Notes: generated from the letters alone by a model not told the origin. A stretch of DNA of 39,600 bases from Lachnospiraceae bacterium (GCA_017440575.1 JAFSGY010000120.1:1-39600), one strand, 5' to 3'. Positions 8,352 through 16,786 are shown, counted from the stretch's first letter. Translations and numbers: made by a program.

Positions 8352-9830
8352 ATGATGAAATGTCCAAAATGTGGAAGAGATTTGGCTGAGGGGAAGCTCT
8401 TATGCGAATATTGCGGTGAAGAGATAACGATGGTACCGGAGTTCGATATAGAGTTGGAGGCTGAGATTCATAAGAATCTGAGTAATATGGTGGAAGATAT
8501 GTCTCTTCATGATGAGGAGGATTATGTTGAGGAGTTCCTGGAGGAAGATGATTTAAAGGAACACCTACGGGATTATTTTCTGCTAAAGGATAAGAAAAAT
8601 GGAAAAAAGGGAAGAATATTACTTCCCTTTTTTGTGATTGCTATATTTATTGTAGTTTTATTCGTGATTATAGTTCCAAAAACCAAAAGCACCATACAAG
8701 AAAATTCGTATGAATATCAATATAATAAAGCAATTGAATGTGCGACAATGGATCATTATGATGAAGCAGTTATTTATTTAGAACGTGCTTTGGCATTGAA
8801 TCCTTCAGATATAGATGCACGTTTTCTGTTGGCGAAATATTATGATAAGAGTGGACAGAGTCAGAGTGCGATTCTTGTGTTGGGTGAGCTTCTCGGACTG
8901 GAAACAGAACGTGAAGAAGAAATCTATGATTTGTTATTAAAGATTCTGGAAACCAGACAAGATTATGAGAAAATGGGTGAGGTTCTTAAAAGCTGTAAAA
9001 TCGAGAGGATTGTATCAAAATATAATAAATATGCAGCCTTACAGCCTGTTTTCAATAAAGAAGAGGGCGTTTATGAAGAACTGATATCGATTACAATAAA
9101 GGGAAATACAGAAGGATTTGTATATTATACTTTAGATGGAACGATGCCAACAAAGAATTCCATGGTTTATGAATCACCGATTTTACTGGAATCGGGTGAT
9201 TATGTAATCAAGGCATTATTTGTGAATATGTTTGGTATGGAAAGTGATGTGGTTACTAAGACCTATTATATTAATCTGTCTGTTCCGAATGAGCCGGATA
9301 TTAGTTTGGAGAGCGGAAGCTATGAAGGACCTCAGATGATAGAGATTTATCATGCAGATGATACGAAGATATTCTATACCATGGATGGAACTACTCCGAC
9401 AGAAAAAAGTCTGCGCTATACTGAACCGCTGGAAATGCCATTTGGTGTGAGTAATTTTGCGATTGTTGCCATTAATGAGGCTGGTGTACATAGTGAGGTT
9501 GTGAAAAGAACATTCCAGATGTCTGTACAGGCCAATTTTTCACCAACGCTTGCGTTACAAGTTTTGGATAACAATTTGTGGGCGAATGGAACACTATTGG
9601 ATTTAGATGGACATGTTCCAAATCGTTTGGGAATTAATGAGTACGCTATAAAGACAGTAGTAAAGCTTGGTGACAGAACTTATTATATTGTGCATGAGGA
9701 GTATATAGATACGACGGGAAAGACTCATGAGACGAATAATATGTATGCTATTGATATCGAAACCGCTGATTTGTATACAGCCCGAAAAATAAGTGAAGGT
9801 AAATATATATTGAAGGCATTGGAAGAATAG
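8352..9830 (+). CDS. Zinc-ribbon, single-pass membrane protein with TPR and two CHB_HEX-type repeats
   Basis: A 492-residue protein with an unusual domain order. An N-terminal zinc ribbon (Cys4, Cys7, Cys18, Cys21) is followed by an acidic stretch (30-75), one membrane helix (89-109), TPR-like helices (about 119-215) and two repeats of the chitobiase/beta-hexosaminidase C-terminal type (about 236-310 and 315-390), marked by YYTLDGTMPT and FYTMDGTTPT. A C-terminal domain (391-492) is unassigned. By the inside-positive rule the zinc ribbon is cytosolic and the rest is outside. CHB_HEX repeats are found in cell-surface proteins; binding to wall or glycan is only a guess. ATG-ATG at 8352/8355 leaves the exact start open. 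It lies 36 nt after fhs. Confidence 0.85.
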   Translation: MMKCPKCGRDLAEGKLLCEYCGEEITMVPEFDIELEAEIHKNLSNMVEDMSLHDEEDYVEEFLEEDDLKEHLRDYFLLKDKKNGKKGRILLPFFVIAIFIVVLFVIIVPKTKSTIQENSYEYQYNKAIECATMDHYDEAVIYLERALALNPSDIDARFLLAKYYDKSGQSQSAILVLGELLGLETEREEEIYDLLLKILETRQDYEKMGEVLKSCKIERIVSKYNKYAALQPVFNKEEGVYEELISITIKGNTEGFVYYTLDGTMPTKNSMVYESPILLESGDYVIKALFVNMFGMESDVVTKTYYINLSVPNEPDISLESGSYEGPQMIEIYHADDTKIFYTMDGTTPTEKSLRYTEPLEMPFGVSNFAIVAINEAGVHSEVVKRTFQMSVQANFSPTLALQVLDNNLWANGTLLDLDGHVPNRLGINEYAIKTVVKLGDRTYYIVHEEYIDTTGKTHETNNMYAIDIETADLYTARKISEGKYILKALEE

Positions 9831-9875
9831 CGGATAAGGAATCGCGAAAAAACACGGAAAACCAAGAAAAAGAAG

Positions 9876-9904
9876 TTGAAATTATAAGCTGTTTACATTA
9901 CAAT
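9876..9904 (+). promoter_or_regulatory. Sigma-A promoter for nfnAB
   Basis: -35 TTGAAA (9876-9881), 17-nt spacer, -10 TACAAT (9899-9904). The predicted transcription start near 9911 gives a leader of about 30 nt to the chosen nfnA start at 9942 and argues against starting translation at the in-frame ATG at 9912. Confidence 0.7.
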
Positions 9905-9941
9905 AAAAAAGATGTGTGAAAAAAATAACAGGAGGAGTTAT

Positions 9942-10823
9942 ATGTACCAGATATTAGAAGCAAAGGAGCTTACCACGAATATTTATTTAATGGTAGTGGA
10001 AGCACCACGTGTAGCAAAGAATTGTCAGCCAGGACAGTTTATCATTGTAAGAATGGATGAGGACGGAGAGAGAATTCCACTCACTATTTGTGATTATGAT
10101 AGAGAAAAGGGAACAGTTACTATTGTATTTCAGACAGTTGGCGCCGAGACAACAAGAATGTCTGCTTTAAAGGCAGGAGATGCATTCCATGATTTTGTTG
10201 GTCCACTTGGTCGTGCGTCTGAATTAGTAGATGAAGATAAGGAAGAGCTTGCGAAGAAGAAGATTTTATTCGTAGCAGGTGGTGTTGGTACTGCACCGGT
10301 ATATCCACAGGTAAAGTGGTTACATGAAAATGGTGTAGATGCTGATGTTATTGTTGGTGCAAAGAATCATGATTTATTAATTCTTGAAGATGAGATGAAG
10401 GCTGTTGCAGGTAATCTTTATGTTACAACAGATGATGGTTCTTATGGAAGAAAGGGTATGGTTACTCAGACAATCCAGGATCTTGTTGATGAAGGTAAGA
10501 AGTATGATCTTTGCGTAGCAATTGGTCCTATGATTATGATGAAGTTCGTTTGTAAGCTGACGAAAGAGCTTGGTATTCCTACTATTGTCAGCCTTAACCC
10601 TATTATGGTTGATGGTACAGGTATGTGTGGAGCGTGTCGAGTTACTGTTGGCGATCAGGTTAAGTTCGCATGTGTAGATGGTCCTGAATTTGATGGACAT
10701 CTTGTAAACTTTGATGAAGCTATGAAGCGTCAGCAGATTTATAAGACTGCTGAGGGAAGAGCAATGCTCAAGTTACAGGAAGGCGATACACATCACGGCG
10801 GATGTGGCAATTGCAACGACTAA
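9942..10823 (+). CDS. nfnA: NADH-dependent reduced ferredoxin:NADP+ oxidoreductase subunit A (FNR-like, [2Fe-2S])
   Basis: The small subunit of the electron-bifurcating NfnAB transhydrogenase, which couples reduction of NADP+ by NADH and by reduced ferredoxin. The 293 residues show an FAD-binding domain (ERIPLTICDYD, 43-53), an NAD-binding domain (VAGGVGTAPVYPQV, 111-124) and a C-terminal [2Fe-2S] site with Cys229, Cys232 and Cys244 in DGTGMCGACRV. In characterised NfnA an Asp is the fourth ligand. The same fold serves as PyrK or SudB, but the partner gene decides for Nfn. The start at 9942 is chosen because AGGAGG sits 6-8 nt before it; an ATG at 9912 lies on the predicted transcription start. 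The tail carries an extra CGNC (288-291). Confidence 0.9.
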   Translation: MYQILEAKELTTNIYLMVVEAPRVAKNCQPGQFIIVRMDEDGERIPLTICDYDREKGTVTIVFQTVGAETTRMSALKAGDAFHDFVGPLGRASELVDEDKEELAKKKILFVAGGVGTAPVYPQVKWLHENGVDADVIVGAKNHDLLILEDEMKAVAGNLYVTTDDGSYGRKGMVTQTIQDLVDEGKKYDLCVAIGPMIMMKFVCKLTKELGIPTIVSLNPIMVDGTGMCGACRVTVGDQVKFACVDGPEFDGHLVNFDEAMKRQQIYKTAEGRAMLKLQEGDTHHGGCGNCND

Positions 10824-10850
10824 TATTTTGGAAAGGACTAGGTTTTATAA

Positions 10851-12236
10851 ATGGACGTTTTAAATAAAGTACCAGTACGTGAACAAGAGGCTGCTGTTAG
10901 AGCAAAGAACTTTGAAGAAGTATGCCTTGGTTATAATATGGAAGAAGCTATGAAGGAAGCAGAGCGTTGTATTAATTGTAAGAATGCTCAGTGTATGAAG
11001 GGATGTCCTGTTTCCATCAATATTCCTGCGTTTATTGAGCAGGTTAAGCTTGGCAATATCGAAGCAGCATATCAGATTATCAGCGAATCTTCTGCATTAC
11101 CTGCTGTTTGTGGTCGTGTATGCCCACAGGAGAGTCAGTGTGAAGGAAAGTGTATCAGAGGAATCAAAGGTGATGCGATTGCTATTGGTAAGTTGGAAAG
11201 ATTTGTTGCAGATTGGGCTAGAGAGAATGGAATCAAGCCAACTCCTGCAAAGGAGAAGCTTGGCAAGAAGGTTGCAGTAATTGGTTCTGGTCCTGCTGGT
11301 CTTACATGCGCAGGAGATCTTGCAAAGCTTGGTTATGATGTAACTATTTTTGAAGCATTACATGAGGCTGGTGGAGTTCTTGTATATGGTATTCCTGAAT
11401 TCAGACTTCCAAAGGATGCAGTAGTGAAAAAGGAAATTGAGAATGTAGAATCTCTTGGCGTAAAGATTGAGAAGAATGTTATTATTGGTAAGTCTATTAC
11501 TATCGATGAATTAATGGAAGAAGAAGGCTTTGAGGCAGTATTTATCGGTTCTGGTGCAGGACTTCCTAAGTTCATGGGAATCCCTGGTGAAAATGCAAAC
11601 GGTGTATTCTCTGCGAACGAGTATTTAACAAGAAGCAATCTTATGAAGGCATTCAATGAGGATTCTAATACACCAATTATGCGTGGTAAGAAGGTTGCAG
11701 TTGTAGGTGGCGGTAACGTTGCGATGGACGCTGCAAGAACTGCTCTCAGACTTGGTGCAGAGGTTCATATTGTATACAGAAGAAGTGAAGAAGAACTTCC
11801 TGCTAGAGTAGAAGAAGTACATCATGCAAAGGAAGAAGGTATTATTTTTGACCTTCTGACAAATCCAATCGAAATCTTAGAAGATGAAAATAACTGGGTT
11901 AAGGGCATGAAGTGCGTAAAGATGGCACTCGGTGAGCCTGATGCTTCAGGAAGAAGAAGACCAGTAGAGGTTGAGGGTAGTGAGTTCGAGATGGAGCTTG
12001 ATACTGTTATCATGTCTCTTGGAACTTCTCCAAATCCATTGATTTCTTCTACAACAGAAGGTTTGGAGACAAATAAGTGGAAATGTATTGTTGCTGACGA
12101 AGAGTTCGGTAAAACAACAAAAGAAGGTGTATTCGCTGGTGGAGATGCTGTAACAGGTGCAGCTACTGTAATCCTTGCTATGGGTGCAGGAAAAGCAGCA
12201 GCAAAGGGAATTCATGAATACCTTTCTAATAAATAA
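10851..12236 (+). CDS. nfnB: NADH-dependent reduced ferredoxin:NADP+ oxidoreductase subunit B (glutamate synthase small-subunit-like)
   Basis: The large subunit of NfnAB, carrying the bifurcating FAD, the NADPH site and two [4Fe-4S] clusters. Over 461 residues, N-terminal cysteines 40, 43, 48, 52 and 87, 91, 97, 101 form the cluster ligands. An FAD Rossmann motif GSGPAG (145-150) and a second nucleotide-binding motif VVGGGNVAMDAA (near 287-298) follow. The protein ends with FAGGDAVTGAATVILAMGAG, typical of the GltD-like group. It is often named gltA or glutamate synthase small chain, but no large glutamate-synthase gene is near and nfnA sits 27 nt upstream, which favours Nfn. The ribosome site AAAGGA lies about 16 nt before the ATG. 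Confidence 0.92.
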   Translation: MDVLNKVPVREQEAAVRAKNFEEVCLGYNMEEAMKEAERCINCKNAQCMKGCPVSINIPAFIEQVKLGNIEAAYQIISESSALPAVCGRVCPQESQCEGKCIRGIKGDAIAIGKLERFVADWARENGIKPTPAKEKLGKKVAVIGSGPAGLTCAGDLAKLGYDVTIFEALHEAGGVLVYGIPEFRLPKDAVVKKEIENVESLGVKIEKNVIIGKSITIDELMEEEGFEAVFIGSGAGLPKFMGIPGENANGVFSANEYLTRSNLMKAFNEDSNTPIMRGKKVAVVGGGNVAMDAARTALRLGAEVHIVYRRSEEELPARVEEVHHAKEEGIIFDLLTNPIEILEDENNWVKGMKCVKMALGEPDASGRRRPVEVEGSEFEMELDTVIMSLGTSPNPLISSTTEGLETNKWKCIVADEEFGKTTKEGVFAGGDAVTGAATVILAMGAGKAAAKGIHEYLSNK

Positions 12237-12266
12237 GACAGAAGAAACCGGAAGGAGATAATAATT

Positions 12267-13022
12267 ATGCCTTGGTGTCCAAAATGTAAATCTGAATATA
12301 GAGAAGGCATTAAAGAATGTGCGGATTGTAAGATTCCGTTAATGGATGAACTTCCACCTGATAGTGAGAATCCATATTCAGAAGAGAATCAAATGAAGCA
12401 GCAGATGCAGCAGTGGGTACTTGATGACGTTGAAGTACCACAGGAGGCAGAAGCAGAAATAGAAGAAAATGCAGAACCGGAAAAAGAGTTGTCAATTGAG
12501 ACTCAGATTAGAAATGCAAGATTAAATGCTGCAAGAGATTCTGTCAGAGTATATCAGGATAAGAAATCGAAGGCAGAGGATTTTAAGAGTTCTGGTTATA
12601 CCTTGATTATTGTAGGTACACTTGGACTTGTTGCATTGGTTCTTTTGGAGCTGGGCGTATTTCCATTTTCCCTTGCGGCTCCTGGAAAATATATTACCTA
12701 TTTGGTAATGGGAGCGATGTTCCTAATTTTTGTTATCATGGGATTTAGTTCTTTTAAGTCATTCAAGAAGTATGCAAAGGAAGCAGAAACGGAAGATGAT
12801 TTGACAAGCCGTATCAAGAAATGGACATTGGAAAATGTCACAAAAGAAAGCATTGTAAAAAAAGCGGCATTACCAGCTGGCATGCCAGAAGAAGTTAAGT
12901 ATTTCAGATATTTTGAAATGCTGAAAGGTGCTATTAGAGCAGAATTTGGCGAAATCAATGCGGCATACTTAGAGTCTCTTGCCGAAGAGCTTTATGGTGA
13001 GATTTTTGAAGAAAATAACTAA
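12267..13022 (+). CDS. Zinc-ribbon protein with two membrane helices, function unknown
   Basis: A 251-residue protein without a family I can name. An N-terminal zinc ribbon (Cys4, Cys7, Cys18, Cys21) is followed by an acidic, Gln/Glu-rich linker (30-80), a basic helix (80-110), two membrane helices (about 111-130 and 142-163) and a C-terminal helical region (165-251). Both ends should be cytosolic. The cysteine spacing is the same as in the zinc-ribbon protein at 8352-9830, although nothing else matches. GGAAGGAG precedes the ATG by about 9 nt. It starts 30 nt after nfnB and is followed by a terminator, so it is probably the last gene of the nfn transcript. Confidence 0.75.
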   Translation: MPWCPKCKSEYREGIKECADCKIPLMDELPPDSENPYSEENQMKQQMQQWVLDDVEVPQEAEAEIEENAEPEKELSIETQIRNARLNAARDSVRVYQDKKSKAEDFKSSGYTLIIVGTLGLVALVLLELGVFPFSLAAPGKYITYLVMGAMFLIFVIMGFSSFKSFKKYAKEAETEDDLTSRIKKWTLENVTKESIVKKAALPAGMPEEVKYFRYFEMLKGAIRAEFGEINAAYLESLAEELYGEIFEENN

Positions 13023-13041
13023 GCTATATTAAGGAAAATGT

Positions 13042-13068
13042 AAAAGTGTCGTTTTATACGGCACTTTT
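13042..13068 (+). terminator. Probable intrinsic terminator of the nfnAB unit
   Basis: A 10-bp stem AAAAGTGTCG (13042-13051) with CGGCACTTTT (13059-13068), with one G-T pair and a 7-nt loop. The T tract is short, being part of the stem, so efficiency is uncertain. Confidence 0.65.
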
Positions 13069-13198
13069 ATACGTATATCATGTTAAGTTGCAATGCTTTT
13101 GAGTTAAATAGTCTTTACCAAGCAAGCTTGGCGCATCTATTTTTATAAATCTGCATGGCTCTGAACAATTATATATTATTTTTATAAAGGTAAAAGAT

Positions 13199-13678
13199 AT
13201 GAATATTACATTGATTACAGTTGGCAAAATTAAGGAAAAATATTACCGAGATGCAATTGCTGAATATGCAAAGCGACTCAGCCGCTACTGCAAATTAGAT
13301 ATTGTAGAGGTAGCAGACGAGAAAACACCGGATAAGGCATCGGAAGTGGTAGAAGAACAGATTAAGCAGAAGGAAGCAGAGAGAATACTGAAAAACATCC
13401 GAGATGATGCATATTGTATTGCGCTTGCAATTGAAGGAAAGAAAACGGATTCTGTCCGTATGGCAAAGCATATAGAACAGTTGGGGCTTACAGGAAAGAG
13501 TAATCTGGTATTTATTATTGGGGGCTCTCTTGGACTGCATAAAAGTGTTTTGCAAAGAGCAGATGAAAAGCTCAGCTTTTCGGATATGACTTTTCCACAT
13601 CAACTTATGAGGGTGATTCTGCTGGAACAGATTTATCGTTGTTATCGAATCATAAATGGCGAGCCTTATCATAAATAG
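13199..13678 (+). CDS. rlmH: 23S rRNA (pseudouridine1915-N3)-methyltransferase RlmH
   Basis: A SPOUT-class methyltransferase that modifies pseudouridine 1915 in helix 69 of 23S rRNA on the assembled 70S ribosome, using S-adenosylmethionine. The 159 residues equal the family length. MNITLITVGKIKEKY at the start, the knot motif FIIGGSLGLHKSVLQRAD (about 103-120) and the C-terminal YRIINGEPYHK are characteristic. AAAGG lies 8 nt before the ATG. It is preceded by a 130-nt spacer after the nfn terminator and probably has its own promoter, which I cannot place with confidence. Confidence 0.96.
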   Translation: MNITLITVGKIKEKYYRDAIAEYAKRLSRYCKLDIVEVADEKTPDKASEVVEEQIKQKEAERILKNIRDDAYCIALAIEGKKTDSVRMAKHIEQLGLTGKSNLVFIIGGSLGLHKSVLQRADEKLSFSDMTFPHQLMRVILLEQIYRCYRIINGEPYHK

Positions 13679-13747
13679 GTATTAGCTATATATTTTTAAT
13701 CATGTTTTTTTATATATCACATTTGTAGATGTAACAAGTGGAAAACA

Positions 13748-13756
13748 TGGTATAAT
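13748..13756 (+). promoter_or_regulatory. Extended -10 promoter for pdp
   Basis: TGG followed by a perfect -10 TATAAT (13751-13756) makes an extended -10 (TG-N-TATAAT). There is no good -35, which fits that class. Transcription would begin near 13763, leaving about 32 nt to the ATG at 13795. Confidence 0.65.
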
Positions 13757-13794
13757 TAATATATATGTATTTTGTGGAAGGGTTGGTGATCTAT

Positions 13795-15099
13795 ATGAGA
13801 ATGTATGATTTGATTATGAAGAAACGTAATGGTAATGTACTCAGCGATGAGGAAATAGATTTTATGGTACAGGGCTATACCAAGGGTGAGATTCCTGATT
13901 ATCAGATGTCTGCTATGACGATGGCAATCTTTTTTCAAGGAATGAATGAGCAGGAAACATTGGCGTTAACGATGTCTATGGCACATAGTGGCGATATGCT
14001 TGATTTGAGTGATATCAATGGTATCAAAGTAGATAAGCATTCGACAGGTGGTGTGGGCGATAAGACATCTTTGGCATTAACTCCGATGGTAGCAGCGTTA
14101 GGTGTTCCGGTTGCTAAGATGAGCGGAAGAGGACTTGGTCATACAGGTGGAACGATTGATAAGTTGGAAAGTTTTACTGGATTTTCTACAGCAATTTCTG
14201 AAGAACGGTTCAAGAATAATGTGAATCGCATCGGTATTGCCATTATGGGACAGACGGCTGACCTTGCGCCTGCGGATAAGAAGCTTTATGCATTGAGAGA
14301 TGTAACAGCAACTGTTGATAATATGTCTTTGATTGCTTCATCAATTATGAGTAAGAAGCTTGCAGCAGGTGCAGATGCCATTGTTCTTGATGTCAAGACC
14401 GGTAGTGGAGCATTTATGAAGGCAGAAGAAGATGCATTTGGGCTTGCTAAGGAAATGGTGAAAATTGGAAATGGTGCAGGAAGAAAGACTTCTGCAGTAA
14501 TCTCGGATATGGATCAGCCTCTTGGCTTTGCAGTAGGAAATGCACTTGAAGTAAGAGAGGCAATTGATACTTTGAGGGGAAATGGTCCGGAGGATTTTGT
14601 AGAGCTATGTCTGACACTTGGTTCTCATATGGTGGTTGCGGCACAGAAGGCACAGAATGTTGAAGAAGCAAGAGTTATGTTGGAAAAAGTGATTGAGGAC
14701 GGAAGTGCGTTGGATAAGTTGGCGGAATTTATAGAAGCGCAGGGTGGTGATAAGGAACTTGTATACCACCTGGATAAGTTGCCTATGGCATCTATTATAG
14801 AAGAGATTCCATCGTTGATGGAAGGTTATATTGAGCATATTGAGTGTGATGAAATTGGTATTTGTTCCCTGATTCTTGGTGGTGGGCGTGAGACCAAGGA
14901 AAGTGACATTGACCTTTCTGTTGGATTGGTTCTGCGTAAAAAGGTTGGAGATTTTGTGAGAAAAGGTGAATCATTAGCTGTAATACATGCCAATGATTCG
15001 GAAAAATTAAGAAACGCCAAAGAAAGATTTTTGAAAGCATATACATTTAGTGAGACTCCTGTGGCGAAGAAAAAGCTAATAAAAGGCATCGTAACATAA
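13795..15099 (+). CDS. pdp: Pyrimidine-nucleoside phosphorylase
   Basis: A cytosolic salvage enzyme that splits uridine, thymidine or deoxyuridine with phosphate into base and (deoxy)ribose 1-phosphate. The 434 residues show the family signature [13 protein letters not shown] at 81-93 (phosphate site) and [13 protein letters not shown] at 108-120. The C-terminal domain contains [20 protein letters not shown]. The start at 13795 (MRMYDLI) aligns with the family and has GGTGAT 7 nt upstream; an in-frame ATG at 13765 lies at the predicted transcription start and is unlikely. Its terminator follows. No deoxyribose-phosphate genes (deoC, deoB) are adjacent, so it stands alone. Confidence 0.93.
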   Translation: MRMYDLIMKKRNGNVLSDEEIDFMVQGYTKGEIPDYQMSAMTMAIFFQGMNEQETLALTMSMAHSGDMLDLSDINGIKVDKHSTGGVGDKTSLALTPMVAALGVPVAKMSGRGLGHTGGTIDKLESFTGFSTAISEERFKNNVNRIGIAIMGQTADLAPADKKLYALRDVTATVDNMSLIASSIMSKKLAAGADAIVLDVKTGSGAFMKAEEDAFGLAKEMVKIGNGAGRKTSAVISDMDQPLGFAVGNALEVREAIDTLRGNGPEDFVELCLTLGSHMVVAAQKAQNVEEARVMLEKVIEDGSALDKLAEFIEAQGGDKELVYHLDKLPMASIIEEIPSLMEGYIEHIECDEIGICSLILGGGRETKESDIDLSVGLVLRKKVGDFVRKGESLAVIHANDSEKLRNAKERFLKAYTFSETPVAKKKLIKGIVT

Positions 15100-15110
15100 T
15101 AGAGGGCATA

Positions 15111-15143
15111 AAATGAAGTATAGTTTACTATACTTCATTTTTT
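15111..15143 (+). terminator. Intrinsic terminator of pdp
   Basis: Near-perfect hairpin AAATGAAGTATAGT / ACTATACTTCATTT (15111-15124 with 15127-15140) followed by T residues to 15143. Confidence 0.85.
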
Positions 15144-15157
15144 ATTGGAGAGATTAG

Positions 15158-15232
15158 TGTGAAAAATAAATTTTTCACATACGAACAAAGTTCGTATTGC
15201 AAATATTGTGCCTGCGGCTCAAAGTTTGCAGG
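15158..15232. repeat. Cluster of three consecutive inverted repeats before yqfC
   Basis: Three hairpins follow each other in 75 nt. TGTGAAAAAT/ATTTTTCACA is at 15158-15167/15170-15179. TACGAAC/GTTCGTA is at 15180-15186/15190-15196 and abuts the first. CCTGC/GCAGG is at 15211-15215/15228-15232. The last one ends a few bases before the yqfC ribosome site. There is no T tract, so they are not simple terminators. They could be a leader RNA structure, a short dispersed repeat element or protein sites. Confidence 0.7.
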
Positions 15233-15256
15233 TGCTAGAAAGGCATGAGTATTTAT

Positions 15257-15541
15257 ATGTGGAAAGAGGAGATAAACGGAATTGGTGAACGCTTTGCAGA
15301 AGCGTATTCGATTCCAAAAGATGTAGTGGCAAATGCAACACTACTTCATATGATAGGAAAGTCGGAGATTTTTCTAGAGAATTTTAAAGGAATCATATCC
15401 TATACTTGTCATGAAATTTTGGTTAAGGGACATGATTGTAAATATTGCATTAGCGGAAATGGTCTTATGATAGCTTATTATTCAAATGAAGATATGAAAA
15501 TATCAGGTCAGATTCAGGAAGTAAAGATTATTAGGGGATAG
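15257..15541 (+). CDS. yqfC: Sporulation protein YqfC (YabP/YqfC family)
   Basis: A small protein of the YabP/YqfC family found in spore formers; molecular role unknown, and in Bacillus its gene is in the sigma-E regulon. About 94 residues show the family core: IPKDVV, then a beta-rich stretch with NFKGIISY, and the closing SGQIQEVKII. The start is uncertain. AAAGG (15239-15243) is only 1 nt from the ATG at 15245 and 13 nt from the ATG at 15257; I chose 15257 because the distance to the IPKDV motif then fits the family. yqfD follows after 20 nt, as in Bacillus. Confidence 0.88.
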   Translation: MWKEEINGIGERFAEAYSIPKDVVANATLLHMIGKSEIFLENFKGIISYTCHEILVKGHDCKYCISGNGLMIAYYSNEDMKISGQIQEVKIIRG

Positions 15542-15561
15542 TTAAATATAAGGAGGCAGTT

Positions 15562-16782
15562 TTGCAGAATAAGTGGACGTGGTATGTAAAAGGATATCTC
15601 ACGATTCGATTGCATGGAGATTATGTGGAACGTTTTTTTAATATGTGCAGAATGCATGATATTTTTCTTTGGAATATAAAAAAAGAAGAGAAGGATTTTT
15701 ATTGTAGTATAGCAGCAAAGGATTACTTTGAAACAATCCCATTGTTAAAGAAAACCAAGACGAGAGCAAATGTTATTCATAAGAATGGAATACCGTTTTA
15801 TGTGCCTTTTATGAAAAAAAGGGTTCTTTTTTTTATGAGTCTGATTCTATGCCTTGCTATGTTGTATTTGGTTACGGATTATATCTGGGCAATTGAGTTT
15901 ATAGGGAATTTACAGATTAGTAATGAAGAATTGGAGGATTTTCTGGAGGAAGAGCATATCTTTTATGGAATGAAAAAAGAGGCGCTTGATTGCGAGGCAA
16001 CAGAAAAGCGTTTGAGGTCATGCTTTCCTATTGTTACATGGACATCAATTTATTTTGAAGGAACGAAGCTATATGTAGAAGTCAAGGAAAATGAAAAGAC
16101 AGAGCCTGTAATAGAAGAGATACAGGGAACGAATCTGGTAGCAACGGAAGCCGGAACGATTACTTCTATCATAACGAGAAACGGAGTACCGAAGGTGAAA
16201 ATAGGCGATGTTGTTGAGATAGGTCAGGTTTTGGTTGATGGAAGTGTACCAATTTATGATGAAGCGCAGAGTATCATAGATTATCAGATATATAATGCTG
16301 ACGCAGATGTGACGATTCAAACGCAGATGACGTATCGTGAGCAGTTAGAAAGAACACATCCATTGATTCAATACACAGGGAATGAGCATAAAAGTATATT
16401 TATGGAAGCCTTTGGGTATCATATAGAAAGTCCGGTATTGGGAAGAGGCTTTCAAGGATGTGAGAGGATAACTCAGAAGCATCAGGTATGTTTGTTGGAA
16501 AATTTGTATTTACCAATATATTATGGTAACATTTGTGAGAAAGAATACCATTTGCAATACCTTGAATATTCGGAAGAAGAGATGAAAAATCTTTTAAATG
16601 ATAATTTCGAGAAATTTATTTTATGTTTACATGAAAAAGGGGTACAAATTATTGAAAAAAATGTTAAAATAAAAAAGTATAATAAGGGTATGGAATTAAA
16701 TGCTAATTTGTCTGTTATAAAGCCTACGGGAGAAGAGGTGGAAATAACAGAAATCATACCGGGAACTGACAAGAAGGAGTAA
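15562..16782 (+). CDS. yqfD: Sporulation protein YqfD
   Basis: A membrane protein conserved in endospore formers and paired with YqfC; exact role unknown. The 406 residues have an N-terminal cytosolic region (1-84) with GYLTIRLHGDYVERFFN, one clear membrane helix (87-108) and a large C-terminal part (110-406), probably outside the membrane, with the family stretch NLVATEAGTITSIITRNGVP near 185-204. Translation starts at a TTG (15562), supported by AAGGAGG 5 nt upstream. phoH begins 4 nt after the stop, so the two are coupled. Confidence 0.9.
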   Translation: MQNKWTWYVKGYLTIRLHGDYVERFFNMCRMHDIFLWNIKKEEKDFYCSIAAKDYFETIPLLKKTKTRANVIHKNGIPFYVPFMKKRVLFFMSLILCLAMLYLVTDYIWAIEFIGNLQISNEELEDFLEEEHIFYGMKKEALDCEATEKRLRSCFPIVTWTSIYFEGTKLYVEVKENEKTEPVIEEIQGTNLVATEAGTITSIITRNGVPKVKIGDVVEIGQVLVDGSVPIYDEAQSIIDYQIYNADADVTIQTQMTYREQLERTHPLIQYTGNEHKSIFMEAFGYHIESPVLGRGFQGCERITQKHQVCLLENLYLPIYYGNICEKEYHLQYLEYSEEEMKNLLNDNFEKFILCLHEKGVQIIEKNVKIKKYNKGMELNANLSVIKPTGEEVEITEIIPGTDKKE

Positions 16783-16786
16783 GGAT

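Noticed and set aside
9912-9941. Longer NfnA starting at 9912
   Set aside because: That ATG coincides with the predicted transcription start and has no ribosome site, while 9942 has AGGAGG at good spacing.
13765-13794. Longer pyrimidine-nucleoside phosphorylase starting at 13765
   Set aside because: It falls at the predicted transcription start after the extended -10, and the family N-terminus begins at 13795.
15160-15190. Sigma-E promoter for yqfC (CATACGAA as -10)
   Set aside because: The -10 is only a partial match and no -35 of the sigma-E type lies at the right distance.
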